This document shows positions 11,076 through 23,800 of a stretch of 64,000 nucleotides of DNA, piece by piece. The notes beneath the pieces are model-generated. The model saw only the letters and a list, made by a program, of their open reading frames with translations, was not told the DNA's origin and did no database searches. Within the stretch, counting starts at the first letter, position 1, and the number at the start of each line of letters is the position of its first letter. The DNA lies in contig PCDI01000004.1 in the NCBI GenBank assembly GCA_002778195.1, positions 1,813,148 to 1,877,147 of the forward strand, in the 5' to 3' direction. The stretch comes from Raffaelea ambrosiae. Lineage: Eukaryota > Ascomycota > Sordariomycetes > Ophiostomatales > Ophiostomataceae. Made by a program: the position numbers and the translations under genes.

Positions 11076-14000
11076 ATGGCGGAATCCACGTCCAACGCGC
11101 CCGCTCTCAAGACGGACATCCCCGCGGGTGGCTTTGAGAAGGATCCCGAGAAGGCCGGCCTGCCCACCGGTGCTGCTGCTCCTGCTGCCGCACCGAAGGT
11201 CGAGGACGAAGACGAAGATGAGGACATCGACGCCCTCATCGAGGACCTCGAGTCTCACGACGGCCATGGTGGCGATGACGATGAGGAGGAGGAGACCGAC
11301 CAGCACGGTGCCCGCATGATCCCCGATGACATGCTGCAGACCGATACCCGTGTTGGTCTGACCGAGCAGGAAGTCGTTGCTCGTCGCCGCAAGTGAGTAT
11401 CATCCCCAATTTTCCCCCTGTTTACTCCTTGTTTGCTCCTTTGTTCTCTTTCTTTACTTTCCCCCATCTGGGATGTTCCTGGATTATTTTCTCTTATTTC
11501 CGCGCCCGTTGCTCTGCATTCCCAATTGAGACCCGTTTTCGAGCTATGAAAAGTGGACCCAATTGGCGTGCGCAGCAGCTGTCCAGAAGAAGAAAAAAAT
11601 GGGCAACGCCAGAAAAAAGGAAATATGCCGAAGACTGTCACGCGAATCACACCCAGTACCGTTGAGCACAGAACACCCAAGCTAACAACGTCCTACAGGT
11701 ATGGTCTCAACCAGATGAAGGAGGAGAAGGAGAACCTGGTTCTCAAGTTCCTCGGTTTCTTCGTTGGTCCCATTCAGTTTGTCATGGAGGTATGTCTGGT
11801 GTTTTTTTTCTGCAGCTGTTTTTCCCCTTATCAGAAACTTTTTTTTGGGGGGGTGGCGATCCGCATTTGCAAAAAATCCCGCAAACTGCGACCCCAAGCT
11901 TGGTCCAATTGGAGCGCGGCAGTTTGCCCGATCCCTCCAATTGAGCCAAGTCTTTGTTCCCTGGTTTCCCCGCTCTGCAAGCTCGCCGTTGCATCAGCAG
12001 CTCCCCCTCACGCAAGGGGGGGTGTGCGCAGCAGGCATGCGCGGGAAAGCCGAGAGATGTTTCGTTTCGTTTCCTGTCTTGTTTTGACGATCACGCACAT
12101 CATGGCTCGGGTTCGCTAACAATGTGTTTCCCCAGGCTGCTGCTGTTCTTGCTGCCGGTCTTGAGGACTGGGTCGATTTCGGTGTCATTTGCGGTAAGTT
12201 GTGGCCACTCTGTCATAGACTTGCGCGACGAAGTCATGATGACGACATACTTTCCTCTCCCACACGTCACCAATTACATCGCCGTACTAACTCGTCCCGC
12301 TAGCTCTGCTTCTGCTGAACGCTGCTGTCGGTTTCGTCCAGGAGTTCCAGGCTGGTTCCATTGTCGCTGAGCTGAAGAAGACTCTGGCCCTGAAGGCCGT
12401 CGTCCTGCGTGACGGTGCCCTGAAGGAGATCGAGGCTTCCGAGGTCGTTCCCGGTGATATCCTGCAGGTCGAGGAGGGTACCATTATCCCCGCCGATGGT
12501 CGCATTGTCACCGAGGATGCCTTCCTCCAGGTCGACCAGTCTGCCATCACCGGCGAGTCTCTCGCTGTCGACAAGCACCAGGGCGACAACTGCTATGCGT
12601 CGTCTGCCGTCAAGCGTGGTGAGGCCTTTGCCATCATCACCGCTACTGGTGACAACACCTTTGTCGGTCGTGCTGCTGCCCTCGTGAACCAGGCCTCGTC
12701 GGGCACTGGCCATTTCACTGAGGTGCTCAACGGTATCGGCACCGTTCTGCTGGTTCTCGTCATCCTGACCAACCTGGTTGTCTGGGTGTCGTCCTTCTAC
12801 CGCTCCAACCCGATCGTCAAAATCCTCGAGTTCACCCTGGCCATCACCATCATTGGCGTGCCTGTCGGTCTGCCCGCTGTCGTTACTACCACCATGGCTG
12901 TCGGTGCTGCCTACCTCGCCCGCAAGAAGGCCATTGTCCAGAAGCTGTCCGCCATCGAGTCTCTGGCTGGTGTCGAGATCCTCTGCTCCGACAAGACCGG
13001 TACCCTGACCAAGAACAAGCTCTCCCTGGCCGAGCCCTACACCGTCTCCGGTGTCGAGCCCGAGGACCTGATGCTGACGGCCTGCCTGGCTGCGTCCCGC
13101 AAGAAGAAGGGTATCGATGCCATCGACAAGGCTTTCCTCAAGTCCCTCCGCTACTACCCCCGTGCCAAGAGCGTTCTGTCCAAGTACAAGGTCATCGACT
13201 TCCACCCCTTCGACCCCGTCTCCAAGAAGGTCACTGCCCTCGTCGAGTCCCCCCAGGGCGAGCGCATCACCTGTGTCAAGGGTGCCCCTCTGTTCGTCCT
13301 CAAGACCGTCGAGGAGGACCACCCCATCCCCGAGGAGATCGACCAGGCCTACAAGAACAAGGTCGCTGAGTTCGCCACCCGTGGTTTCCGTTCCCTCGGT
13401 GTTGCCCGCAAGCGGGGTGAGGGTGCCTGGGAGATTCTCGGCATCATGCCCTGCTCTGACCCCCCGCGTCACGATACTGCCCGCACCATTAACGAGGCCA
13501 AGTCGCTGGGTCTGTCCATCAAGATGCTTACGGGTGACGCTGTCGGTATTGCTCGCGAGACCTCCCGCCAGCTGGGTCTGGGTACCAACGTCTACAACGC
13601 CGAGCGCCTGGGTCTGGGCGGCGGCGGTGACATGCCCGGTTCCGAGGTGTACGACTTCGTCGAGGCCGCTGACGGTTTCGCCGAGGTGTTCCCCCAGCAC
13701 AAGTACAACGTCGTCGAGATTCTCCAGCAGCGTGGCTACCTCGTTGCCATGACTGGTGACGGTGTCAACGACGCTCCCTCTCTGAAGAAGGCCGATACTG
13801 GTATTGCTGTCGAGGGTGCCTCGGATGCCGCCCGCTCTGCTGCCGATATTGTCTTCCTGGCCCCTGGTCTGGGTGCCATCATCGACGCCCTCAAGACTTC
13901 CCGCCAGATTTTCCACCGCATGTACGCCTACGTCGTCTACCGTATCGCCCTGTCCATCCATCTGGAGATCTACCTTGGTCTGTGGATTGCCATCCTCAAC

Positions 14001-14703
14001 CGTTCGCTGAACATTGAGCTGGTCGTCTTCATTGCCATTTTCGCCGACGTTGCCACTCTTGCTATTGCCTACGACAACGCTCCCTACTCCCGCACCCCCG
14101 TCAAGTGGAACCTGCCCAAGCTGTGGGGTATGTCCATCCTGCTGGGCATTGTCCTTGCTGTCGGTACCTGGATCACTGTCACTACCATGTACGCTGGTGG
14201 CCAGGATGGCGGTATTGTCCAGAACTTTGGTGTCATGGACGAGGTTGTCTTCCTTGAGGTCTCCCTGACTGAGAACTGGCTGATCTTCATCACCCGTGCC
14301 AACGGTCCCTTCTGGTCTTCCATCCCCTCGTGGCAGCTCACCGGTGCCATTCTGATTGTCGATCTGCTGGCCACTTTCTTCACCCTGTTCGGTTGGTTCA
14401 TGCCCAAGGGCCATGGCGGCCAGACCTCCATTGTTGCTGTCGTCCGTATCTGGATTTTCTCTTTCGGTGTCTTCTGCATCATGGGCGGTGTCTACTACAT
14501 GCTCCAGGACAGCGTCGGCTTCGACAACCTGATGCACGGCAAGAGCCCCAAGGGCAACCAGAAGCAGCGCTCGCTCGAGGACTTTGGTAAGTCGTTCCGA
14601 CAGTACTGTTCTCTCTTTGTGTTATCATCACGTACTAACATGACCCCTCTCTACAGTTGTCTCTCTGCAGCGTGTGTCGACCCAGCACGAGAAGTCGCAG
14701 TAA
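11076..14703 (+). CDS. pma1: Plasma-membrane H+-ATPase (P3A-type)
   Basis: This is the ATP-driven proton pump that energises the fungal plasma membrane. The model has five exons: 11076-11392, 11699-11789, 12136-12193, 12304-14586 and 14657-14703, giving 931 residues, slightly longer than the usual ~920. All introns are GT-AG and phases agree. Visible signatures: an acidic N-terminal region; the actuator TGES at about 12550; the phosphorylation motif CSDKTGTLT with the phosphorylated Asp at about residue 385; the KGAP nucleotide-binding motif; MLTGDA; and the hinge TGDGVNDAPS. The C terminus ends FVVSLQRVSTQHEKSQ, the autoinhibitory regulatory tail conserved in filamentous fungi, with the Ser/Thr region known in yeast to be phosphorylated on glucose activation. 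The last 47-bp exon encodes this tail and is needed to complete it. Codon use is strongly biased, consistent with high expression. I have no reasonable alternative assignment. Confidence 0.97.
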
Positions 14704-15455
14704 AGCGAAGCGCCCTTTGTGTTTTATAGAACCGAAGTTGGTTGGAGGTGGTAGGCGTATAATGAGGAACCTTCTTTTGTGTTATGTGGGATAACTACCC
14801 TTTCGTGTGCCCCCTTTTCTTCCTTTCTCGCTCAATGGAGTGGACAACCAGAATGCGAAGGAAGGGGTTAGTGGCTGCGTCTGGCGAGATACCACTTTCT
14901 TTTCTCTTTTGTTTTAAAATTTTCTGATCTGAAGAGGGAGGAGACGAGGCCCCATACCCCTAACGAGCTCTTTAGACGGGAGTAATTAATAAAAACGTAA
15001 AATTGGATAAAATCGCCGTGCAACATGTGATGATTGTGATGAGTGACTTGTGTGGGTGCTTGTGTGGGTGGGTGCTTGTGGAAAAGGCAAAGCGGGCGGT
15101 GTAGCGTATTAGTTGTCGAAAAGTCGTGGCGGGAGGTGTCACCAACAGGCCGGTATCACGTGACACGAAATAAATTGAACTGGGAACTGGATGGAGCAAA
15201 ACAACAAGTGAGGACAAACAAGGCCTTGACACGAAACTTCCTACATGACCTCAACTCTGGGAGCAGGACTTCCGCGTGAGCTCTGGAGATGGTCTGCCTT
15301 TGGGGGTCTTGATTTTCAGAATTTGTCTGCTAGATTGCTCTCCTATCCACAGATATAGTTGGGGGAATCACCCTCTGTGCTGGATCGAAGCGATTCTTCC
15401 CTCTGGACCGGAGGGCCAGCTTTCACACCCAACCGAAAAACCAAGAGTGTCCGTC
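14704..15455. other. Intergenic: PMA1 3' region and WD-gene promoter
   Basis: This 752-base gap separates two genes on the same strand. It should hold the PMA1 3' untranslated region and the promoter of the next gene. An AT-rich stretch at 14975-15010 (TAATTAATAAAAACG) is a candidate polyadenylation region. I see no RNA gene or repeat. Confidence 0.5.
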
Positions 15456-18056
15456 ATGCCGGCCCCGTTTGACTTCCCGGGTCACTACTGGGGTAAGTGT
15501 ACTCAAAACCACCTGGTCCACTCCAGTCTCGCTGCACACGACTGACATTCTCTTCCCTCCTGCAGACGAAGACCGCCAGAGATTTTTCAAGATTGAAAAG
15601 ACGGGCACGGCACCCGAGGGCTCGAGCTGGTCGCAGGACCATGTCCGCGTTCGGTCCGAGCACGAGAAAGCTCAGCAGCGGAAGAAGGATCGACAACGCC
15701 AGCGGCGGGACCGAAGGGTGCGTCCTAGCCACCCAGCAGCAGGAGGAGCAGCAGGAGCAGCAGCAGCGTCTCGGTATGGGTCGCCATATGGGGCGCCATA
15801 TGGGTCGCCGTCGTCGGCGGCGGCTGCGGTTCCTGATGGCGCCGACGCCAACGACGACGACGACGAGGACATGGACCCGCTGACGTTTCCCCCACGCATC
15901 GCGAGGCCGTCCTTGTACGAGAACCCGCTCATTGGCGGCTTTCTGTCCCGAGAGACGAAGCACGAAGGGGCTGGGCCACACCTGTGCCAGCAGCCCCTGC
16001 GCCCGGTCCTGGCCGCCACGGCCACGGCGGCCTATGCGCAGAGCCTCTGCTGCCACGGCTGGATGACCATTCTGGACGACAGCCACGCACAGCAGGAGGA
16101 GGAGGAGGAGGAGGGCTACGGCGGCGGCGGCGGCGGCGATCACGAGCCGCAGGGGTTCGCCGGCCAGCCGTTGCAGCTCGCTCGGGGGCGTGCGCGCATA
16201 CCGTCGCCATACAATGTGAAATGCATGTATGTGCATGGCGGCGACGACGCCACGGGTCTGGGGGTCGTGTATACGAGTGCGTCTTGTTTTGTGTTGCGTT
16301 TAAACTGGTCTTCCGCTCTCTCTGTTTCTCTTTTTTTTTTTTCTCTCTTTCTCTCTAACATGGACTAGGCGTCCCCGACGAGTTTCGCACTTCCGATCTC
16401 AAAGCCCAGTACATCCCGCGCGATGCAAACAACTGGTGAGCCAGCCGGCTTGTGAGCAGGAAAAAAAAAAGGTTCCCTGATTAACATTGTCTTCTTCTTT
16501 TTCTTCCTTCGTCTTCTAGCTTGGTAGAGGAGTGGCCGACAAACGGACCGTTTGCACGATATGCCCGCTTCGAGCGCACCCGGACCGAGCGAATGCACGT
16601 TCCCAGCCTGTCCGCCCTCGCCTACCACAAGCCGTCCCACCACATGATTGCCACGGAGTCACTCGTGTCCCGAACCGACTACGGCGGCATCGAGGGCAGT
16701 GCGTGCATCCAGATCTTCTCGCCACGCACCGGGGATGCGGATCCCGACGACCCCGGTCCGGCCTGGCGTGTGGGAGGCACCGTCTCTGGGCCGGGGGTGA
16801 ACCGCAGAGTGCTCCGGGTCTTTGGCGATGCCAACGGCGAGGATGCTGTCTACGCGTGTGCCCCTGCGCCCGCCGCGGCCAGCAGCAGCCTCCTCTGTGT
16901 GGTCGGCAGCAGCCGCGGGATTGCCACGATCGACCTCCAGCGCCTGACCTTGGCCACGACTAGGGCAGGAGCGCAGAGAGCGGCCAGCCGGAACGTGGAC
17001 TGGTACCAGTACCGTGCAGGGACGGATCTGTTTTTGCGCGACTATGCCTTGCGGTCGCCGTACTCTTACGATGGCAGCAGCAGCAACAACAACAACCACA
17101 ACAACAGAAAGGGCAGGCGTGGTAAGAACCACAGCAACAACAACAACACAGTAGCGACACCCCCTTTGGTCATCTCGACGGTGGACTTCTTTGAGGGCCA
17201 TCCGAGTCTCGTCTTGGCTGGTGGCCGCGGGCATCCACACCCATGGCTGGTCGACCTGCGCGAGTCCGGCGGCGACGACGTCCGCCGGTGGCACGCCTTC
17301 CATAGCGCCGGCAGCGGCGCCTCCTCCTCGGCGGCACGGGACGCGAGCGACCGATGCGCACATGGAGCGATGGCCCATACGAATGCGGCCCATGGTGTGG
17401 CCCGGGTCCGGTCGGTCGGCCAGTACCGTGTTGTTGCGGCCGGCGTCCGGGACACCATGCTCCTGTACGATGTCCGCAACCTGGGGATGGATACAGCAAC
17501 AACGGCGTCGTCGTCGTCGTTGCCGTCGTCATCGTCGTCGTCACTCCCGACCGGCAATCCTTTGCTGCGCTTCCAAGGATACCGCAACAATGCCAACATC
17601 ATGGGCGTGGCCTTTGACGTGGAGCCGTCGCTGGGACTCGTGGCCACGGTCGACGACGACGGGCTTCAATGGGTCCACCGGCCCGGCCAGAGGCCCTACT
17701 GCATGCGGCGCAGCGGCGGGCTGGTGCTCTTCTCGCTGGCCACGGGCGAGCGGCTCGAGCCGAACCAAAGTCTTCAGCGCGACGGGCTGAGCCAGCCGTA
17801 CGATCCCGCGGCGGGACTCCCTCCCGAAACGCGAGGCACGAGCCTGGCGGCCCTCAAGCCACGGCCGAATCGCGAGCGCCTGGGTGCACTCCAGTTCGCC
17901 CGTCTGCCCGGCGACAAGGTCTCGAGCCTGTTTGTGGCGGTCGGGCCACGCATCACCAAGCTCTCTCCTGGCATGTTCGGAGAGGACGGAGAGCCAGAGA
18001 ACGAAGGGGACAACAGCGACGACGACAGAGGCGACAAGATGGTTTTGGACCGGTAA
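15456..18056 (+). CDS. WD-repeat protein, DCAF4/WDR21-like
   Basis: Exons 15456-15492, 15566-16276, 16369-16435 and 16520-18056 give 783 residues with consistent phases. The N terminus contains FPGHYWDEDRQRFFKIEK, resembling the PG-Y-D---RFFK opening of DCAF4 (WDR21), a substrate receptor of CUL4-DDB1 ubiquitin ligases. This is followed by a basic stretch, low-complexity Ala/Gly/acidic segments, then a degenerate beta-propeller with WD-like strand ends such as LLYDVRN and LVLFSLATGERL. Large Ser, Asn and Gly insertions separate the blades. The C terminus is acidic. I infer a propeller scaffold, possibly a CUL4 adaptor. Family membership rests on the N-terminal motif and is moderate. A generic fungal WD protein of unknown role is the alternative. 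The third exon is only 67 bases and is supported by phase on both sides. It is convergent with the next gene. Confidence 0.75.
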
Positions 18057-18388
18057 CGACAGTCAAAGCTGGAAAGGAACTTGGTTGGATGCACACACAC
18101 ATTGGCATCAAGTTTGCAAAGAGATACCCCGAGGCAGGTGCGAGATAGTATTCTATTTATTACGCTGGCTGCTTCTATCGTTCGTCGACTCGTTGATTCG
18201 TTGATGCCATGATTCTTTGATTCCAACCCAAGCCAGGAGACCCCGACACCAAGACAGTAGACACTCTGGCCAAGACTGCTCGACGCACACACATACAGCG
18301 CGTGCACAACACTGCTAACAATACAGACAGGGAAAGCATAGTTAATGGATAGGGGAGGAAAGAGTGTGAAGAAGTTGGATCATATCTT
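18057..18388. other. Convergent 3' gap
   Basis: This 332-base space lies between two stop codons facing each other and should contain both 3' untranslated regions. The stretch TTCGTCGACTCGTTGATTCG near 18180 includes short TTGATTC-type repeats. I see nothing else. Confidence 0.5.
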
Positions 18389-20329
18389 TCACGTAGGCGG
18401 TGGGAGAATGCCAGGATTGCCCGGCCAGTGCCAAAACCCGGCCATTCCGGGTGCAATGCAAGTTGGCATCTGCTCCCTTTGATAGAAACACAGCAGCATC
18501 GGTTGTTCTGGGCCACCGTGATGGGCCATGTCGGCTGGGGGGGAGCTGCCAGTGTAGTACGGTAGCGTACCGGCGTTGGGCAATCCGGCCTCGGCCACGT
18601 TGCTCCACTGAGTGCTCGAAGCTGGATGCATGTGGGCTAACCCCGGACCGGGTTGTGCTTGGCTGGGCTTCTTCGGACCAAGTAGGGAGGCAGGATCTAC
18701 TTCAGACGTTGTGGCCTCAGCGCTGACGATGGTAGGATAAGGGTTGCTGACCGGCTCGGGACTGCAGCCAAGAAGCCAGGCCAGATATCTCTCAGCGGGC
18801 AGAGCCAGTGTTGCAGGATGCCCTAGGCCGCCTGCGTGATACATTGGGAGAAGCAATGGGTCCGGGTACGCTTTCGTGGGACGCAAGTCTTTTGAGGCTG
18901 CCGGCTCTGTTGGGGAGTCTATCTCGGTGTCGGTAAGAAGCGAAGGCACGCCCACGTCGTTGCCCAGTCCAATCAGGGTCTGTGTGGGCGGAAAGGCTGT
19001 TTGGCCAGCATCCGGCTTGGATGGGTAGATGGTCCTGATGTCGAAAGGCGAGACCGTGGTTGTCAGGTCGTCTGCGGTGCGTCCTGCTGGGATCTCTTCT
19101 GTCCAGTGGCTGCCACCGTTGCTGCGGCTAAAAGCGTCGTCAGGCTCAGAGACAACACGGTCGTTGGTCTTATACAGCGAGCCAGCATGCAAGGCAGCCT
19201 CGGTCGGGTGGCTAGTAGCCGTGTGAGCAGTCGGGGGAAGCGGCGGAGGCACCTCGTCGAAGGGGAGGGTGCTCGAGCTCTCTGGCCGGGACGTGGCCTT
19301 GATTCCGCTTTCCCTCCGTCTTTTCCCTTCGTATTCACTGGCCCAAGCAACGGCTGCAGGATCTGGTGTCAGTAAATTTCAAAAGTAGTACGAGTAGCAT
19401 TGTGAAGAGCAGCAGACTTGGCAGACAGGCGTACGAGAAATGCTTTGGTGGAACGGCCAATACCTGGGATGCTCCTGAGAAGCCTTCCTCTTTCCTTTGG
19501 CACAGGTGCTGTGGACGGCATGGCTTGGCAGCCCCCCCAAAAGGCTGGCACGGATCGCACTCTGCCGGTCTGCTGGTTGGCTGGCGGCCTGGGTCATGTT
19601 GGCTGGCATATTCTCGATACTTTTGGCGTCGACCACGGCCTGGGTGGCTTCGTGGGCCTGGTCTTCCTGATCGTGCTCCAGCCAGTCAGAATGCCGATGC
19701 AGAGGTGCTGTGGCACGAAAGTTTGGCAGAGACGTCTGGCTGAGACGACTTGATGTGCTGCCGGCGATGCTGTCGTTGTCGGAAAACACGGGTGCGCCGT
19801 CCGCCTCGACTGAGGCAAAAGGGATCTCTGCACTGGTCTTTCGGCTGGTCTCTTTGGTAGGAAGATTCGTTTCCGTGAGAACGCGGCGCATGCTGTGACA
19901 CCGGTGGCACTCCTTAGGGTCCGAATTCATGCTGTCGTCGTGGCCGGACATGTGTTCGCTGGCGGATCCGGTGTCGTACCCAGTGTTGTATCCGGGGTCG
20001 TCGCCCTCGGCGTCCGATCCGACTTCCGACCTAGCGTCGAAACTCGTTCGTGCCTCGCTAGCACCGCTGCTTCCCGGGAGTGAAGAGTTCTCCAGCTGCA
20101 GCTGCTGCACGGACGGGTCGTCCGAGCCCGGCGATGGCGGTGCGTCTGTCGCTGCTGTTGTAGCAGCTGCCTTGACGAGGCGAGCTGACCGCCGCAGCGA
20201 GCTCTGGTTTGGTTCAGCATCCTTGAGTGTCTCTGCCACGGACTTCCCACAAGTGGCTGGACTGGGTGTTGTTCTCCCTAGCTGCAGCGTTGCCACGGGC
20301 CTGCGCCAGTGAGTGCTCTTGGGAGACAT
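18389..20329 (-). CDS. Hypothetical disordered protein with nuclear-localisation-like basic cluster
   Basis: I do not recognise a family. The model is complement(18389-19337, 19464-20329), 604 residues. It is rich in Ser, Thr, Pro and acidic residues throughout and looks intrinsically disordered. A CHRCHS motif lies near residue 145. The predicted splice joins KGKRKASQEHPS to EYEGKRRRESG, which creates a bipartite basic cluster typical of nuclear-localisation signals. The donor is GTATTG and the acceptor GGGCCAG. A more typical TGCAG acceptor lies 16 bases earlier but is out of phase with this donor, so the junction is uncertain. The start at 20329 is the first Met before a basic MSPKSTHWRR segment; the frame stays open further upstream without credible sequence. 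The intron carries one TACGAGTA motif. Expression and exact structure are inferred. Confidence 0.55.
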
Positions 20330-20884
20330 GCTGGATGGAGTGAATCGTGGTGCAATGGCGATGCTCCTGTAGTTCCAAAAAGAACTGGTAAAGATGGGGG
20401 AGATGTAATGCTGTGCTGGGAAGATGAATAATGAATCAAGGCGTGGGATGTCTATACTTCTTGCGTGCGCCCGCTTATGGGAGAATGGTGATGATGATGG
20501 TGATGATGGTGATGGAAGCTGTTGAGGAAGCTGGGCAACTCGGGAGACAAAACAACAACAACAACAACAACAGTGGACCGGTATACACAAGGAAACCAAA
20601 CCGGAAAGAGCAAGCGAGGCCAGGGGGGGAACACATTGTGGAAGGTGCGACTGGATTGTGTACAATGCGAATGCATATGATTAGTCTTGACGAGGCGGTC
20701 GTGCCTTCCCTCCTTGGCTTTCGGCCATCCTTGCCAGTTTCCCTATTTTGCGACATCTAAACCAGTAGAATACAATACAAGCGCTCTTTCTTTGATCCTC
20801 CTCCCACGACCCATGGTCCTTTCCTTTCCTCGCCCTCTCTTTTCGCCTTCTCTCTCTCTCTCTCTCTCCCTCTCTCTCTCCTCT
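20330..20884. other. Intergenic between NIC96 and hypothetical gene; TC microsatellite
   Basis: The two flanking genes point the same way (minus). The gap should hold the NIC96 3' end and the promoter of the hypothetical gene. It contains a CAA-type repeat at about 20551-20572, GATGGT repeats at about 20485-20515, and a TC-rich run at 20851-20880 immediately beyond the NIC96 stop codon. Confidence 0.5.
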
Positions 20885-23800
20885 TCAATCGGCCGATGCC
20901 CGCGCCAGGGCCTCGTGCAGGTACGGCGGGAACCGGTACCGCAGCTGGCTCGTGTAGGCCGTCAGGTCGACACAGATCTGCTTGAGCTCGTCGGCAAGCA
21001 GGCGCGACGCCGAGGCGTTGCCGCTGAACTGGCTGCCGAGCAGACGGTCGCGCTGCTGCGTGCAGCAGAGGATGGTCCACATGAGCAGGTTGGGCACGTT
21101 GATGGCGACAGGCTGGGCGAGCGCCGAGAAGCGCGCGGCGTAGCTGCGGATGGCGCTGGGGTCGCCGTTGGCGCGGAGAGGAAGGATCTCCAGGTCGCGG
21201 ATTTTCTGGACAAACAAACAAAAAAAAGTCAGTAAGCGGGAAGAAGATCACATACACGAAAGACGAAGAACACGCGGGGCCAGCCATTCTCGCCATGCTT
21301 CCTTGTGTGTGTGTGTGTGTGAACGTACATCTAGACATTGCGGCCACTTGCCGGCCTCGACCATCGACTTGATCTCGCTCATCTGCAGCAGCACGCTGCA
21401 GGCAATCCGGTTCTCCTCCCGGATGCGGCCGCGGAACATCCGGTCCCGCTCGTACATGGCCATCATGGTCACCGCCAGCTCCACGGGGTCGTCAATCGAC
21501 GCCAGGCTGAGACTGCTGCCGGGCAGGGCCGTGGCCACGGAGCCGGCAGACGAGGCCGCGCCGCCAGACAGGGCCGCCTGTGCCGCCTGGGCCTGGGCCT
21601 GGGCGTCGGCGCCGACGCGCGGCTTGACCGGCACCAGCCGCATGGGCTCTTCGCCGATCTCCAGCGCAATGGCCTCGCTCAGCGCCCGGCTCACAATGAC
21701 CACGACCGTATCGTAGTCGCCGGCCAGGTGGTAGAGCAGCACGGCATCCGTCGTGCGGCCCCCGTCGTCGGCGTCGCGGGCGGCCTGCAGCGTGATGGCC
21801 TTGACGAGGTCCTGCTCGCGGTCGAGCGCGATGAGGGCGCCGCGGTCCTCAATGAGACCGCGGATGCGCGTGCCGTCGGGCCGGATGTCGCCGATCAGCT
21901 TGCTGAACTCGCGCGTCTCCAGCACGAGCTCGCGCAGGGCCTCGTAGCAAAGCGAGGCCGCCGGCGACGGTGCGGCTCCGTCCGCTGCTGGCGCGTCATG
22001 GCTGCCACTGTTGTTGCTGTTGCTGCTGCCGCTGCTGCTGCTTCCCTCGCCCAGGCAAATCAGCACCAGATAGTCCACGGCGGCCGCCACGTTGGCGGCG
22101 CGGAAGTCGCGCGTGTAGTACCCGATCATGCGGGCAAAGTTGATCTGCGGCAGGCCGCGCGTGCTGTGGCTCAGCAGCTCGTTGGTGGCGCTGGCCAGGC
22201 TGGCGTCGGGCGTGCGCAGCAGGCCGTAGTACTCGAGCGCCACGGCAAAGTGCACGGCGTCGACATACGAGAAGCCGTACAGGTACGCCACGGCCGGCTC
22301 AAAGAGACCCGCGAGCACCTGCAGGTAGAAGAACATGGCGTAGGAGCCGGCGGCCACGCCGGGCGCGTTTTTGGCAAAGTGCTTCTGGCCAATGTCGCGG
22401 ATGCTCTCCTGCAGCTCGGCCAGGCCGTACATCTCGCTGGCCAGCTCGGCGGCGCGGTCGCCCTCGCGCGCCAGGTTGAACTGCAGCCAGATCCAGTCGT
22501 GCACGTCCGTCTGCAGCGACGCCTCGAAGCTGCGGTTGGCCACGTCGCAGCGGCCGATCACCTTGTAGCAGGCCATCCGGAAGGGGTCGACCGAGCCCTC
22601 GGGCGCGTTGCGCGCGCGCTGGTTGTAGTCGCTGCTGCAGCGCTCCTGCATGGCGCGCTTGAGCCGCCGGTCCTCGCTCGACGCATAGCTGTTGATGTAG
22701 CTGGCAAACACCCGGTCGATGCCGCGGATCTGCGTCTGGTTGTCGTTGACGTACTGCGCCGCCTCGGTCACGTGGCCCGACCGCAGCAGGTAGAAGATCA
22801 CCGCCCAGACGTGCTCGCCCTGCACCTGCTGCAGCTCCACGTTGTCCGGCACCAGCATCTTCTGCGCTGCCCGCACCCGGATGTACGCCTTGATCTTGCT
22901 GACCACGTCCGGCCGCCCGCCCAGGCTCGCCTCTAGCGGGAACTTGGCAATCTGCGCCTCCACCTCGGCGAAAAACTTCTTCTCCAGGAACCGGTTGGCC
23001 CCGGTCAGGATGCGCTGCCGGATGGCAATCGCCCCCGCGCTCTGTGTGTTCGGGTCCAGGTAGGCCCGTGCAAACTGCCGCTGCTTCGGCCCCGGCGCCC
23101 CGCGCACCGCCGGCACGATGCTCGACAGCTCGTCCTCGCCCACAATGTCCGCCAGCGCCGCAAACGCCTCGCTGACCAGCGACGCGTGCCGGTCGCTGCC
23201 CAGCTCCCTCTCGACCGTGACCATCTCGTGCAGGATGGGGAACGGCGCCGACTCCAGCCGGCTGTCGTTGAGCCGCCGCACCGTCTCCGCCAGCCGCGCC
23301 TGCTTCTCGCGCGTGTACCGGTCGTCCACGTTGGCCGACAGGCTCCCGCCGCCACCGCTGTTACCGGTGCCCCCGCTGGTGCCGTCCGCGCCCGCACCCG
23401 ACGTGCCATCCCCACCGCCGCTGCCGCCGCCGCCGGGCGCGTTGGCCGCCTCCACATCCGTAAACTCGGACGCGTGCGCGCCGATGCGGGTTGCCGAGCC
23501 AATGACCGACTTCTGCATCCGCGACCGCCCAAACACGCTGCCCGTGCCCGTTCTCGTGCCCGACGCTCCCAGTGTCTGCGATGCGGCCGCCTGGGACTGC
23601 TGCCGGCTGCGGCGCGACCGCCCAAACCCGCCCGTGCCGCCGGCGCCGGCGCCGATCGCCGATCCTGCGCCGCCGGCCGGCCCGGCCACGTCGGGTGTGC
23701 CGTAGCGCGAGCCGCTGTTGCCGGCGAGCTCCTCGCGGGTCTTGATGCCAAAGTGGTCGTAGATGCGCTTGCGCTGGGCCTCCCACTCCATGGTGACGTT

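Noticed and set aside
12300..14537. 745-residue open frame on the minus strand across PMA1
   Set aside because: It is an exact antisense shadow of the large PMA1 exon. Its Gly/Asp/Leu/Val-rich, motif-free composition reflects the C-ending codon bias of the real gene on the other strand.
15454..16236. 260-residue minus-strand frame opposite the WD gene
   Set aside because: It is a shadow of the Ala/Gly-rich second exon, with runs of Val, Leu and Arg from complementary simple codons.
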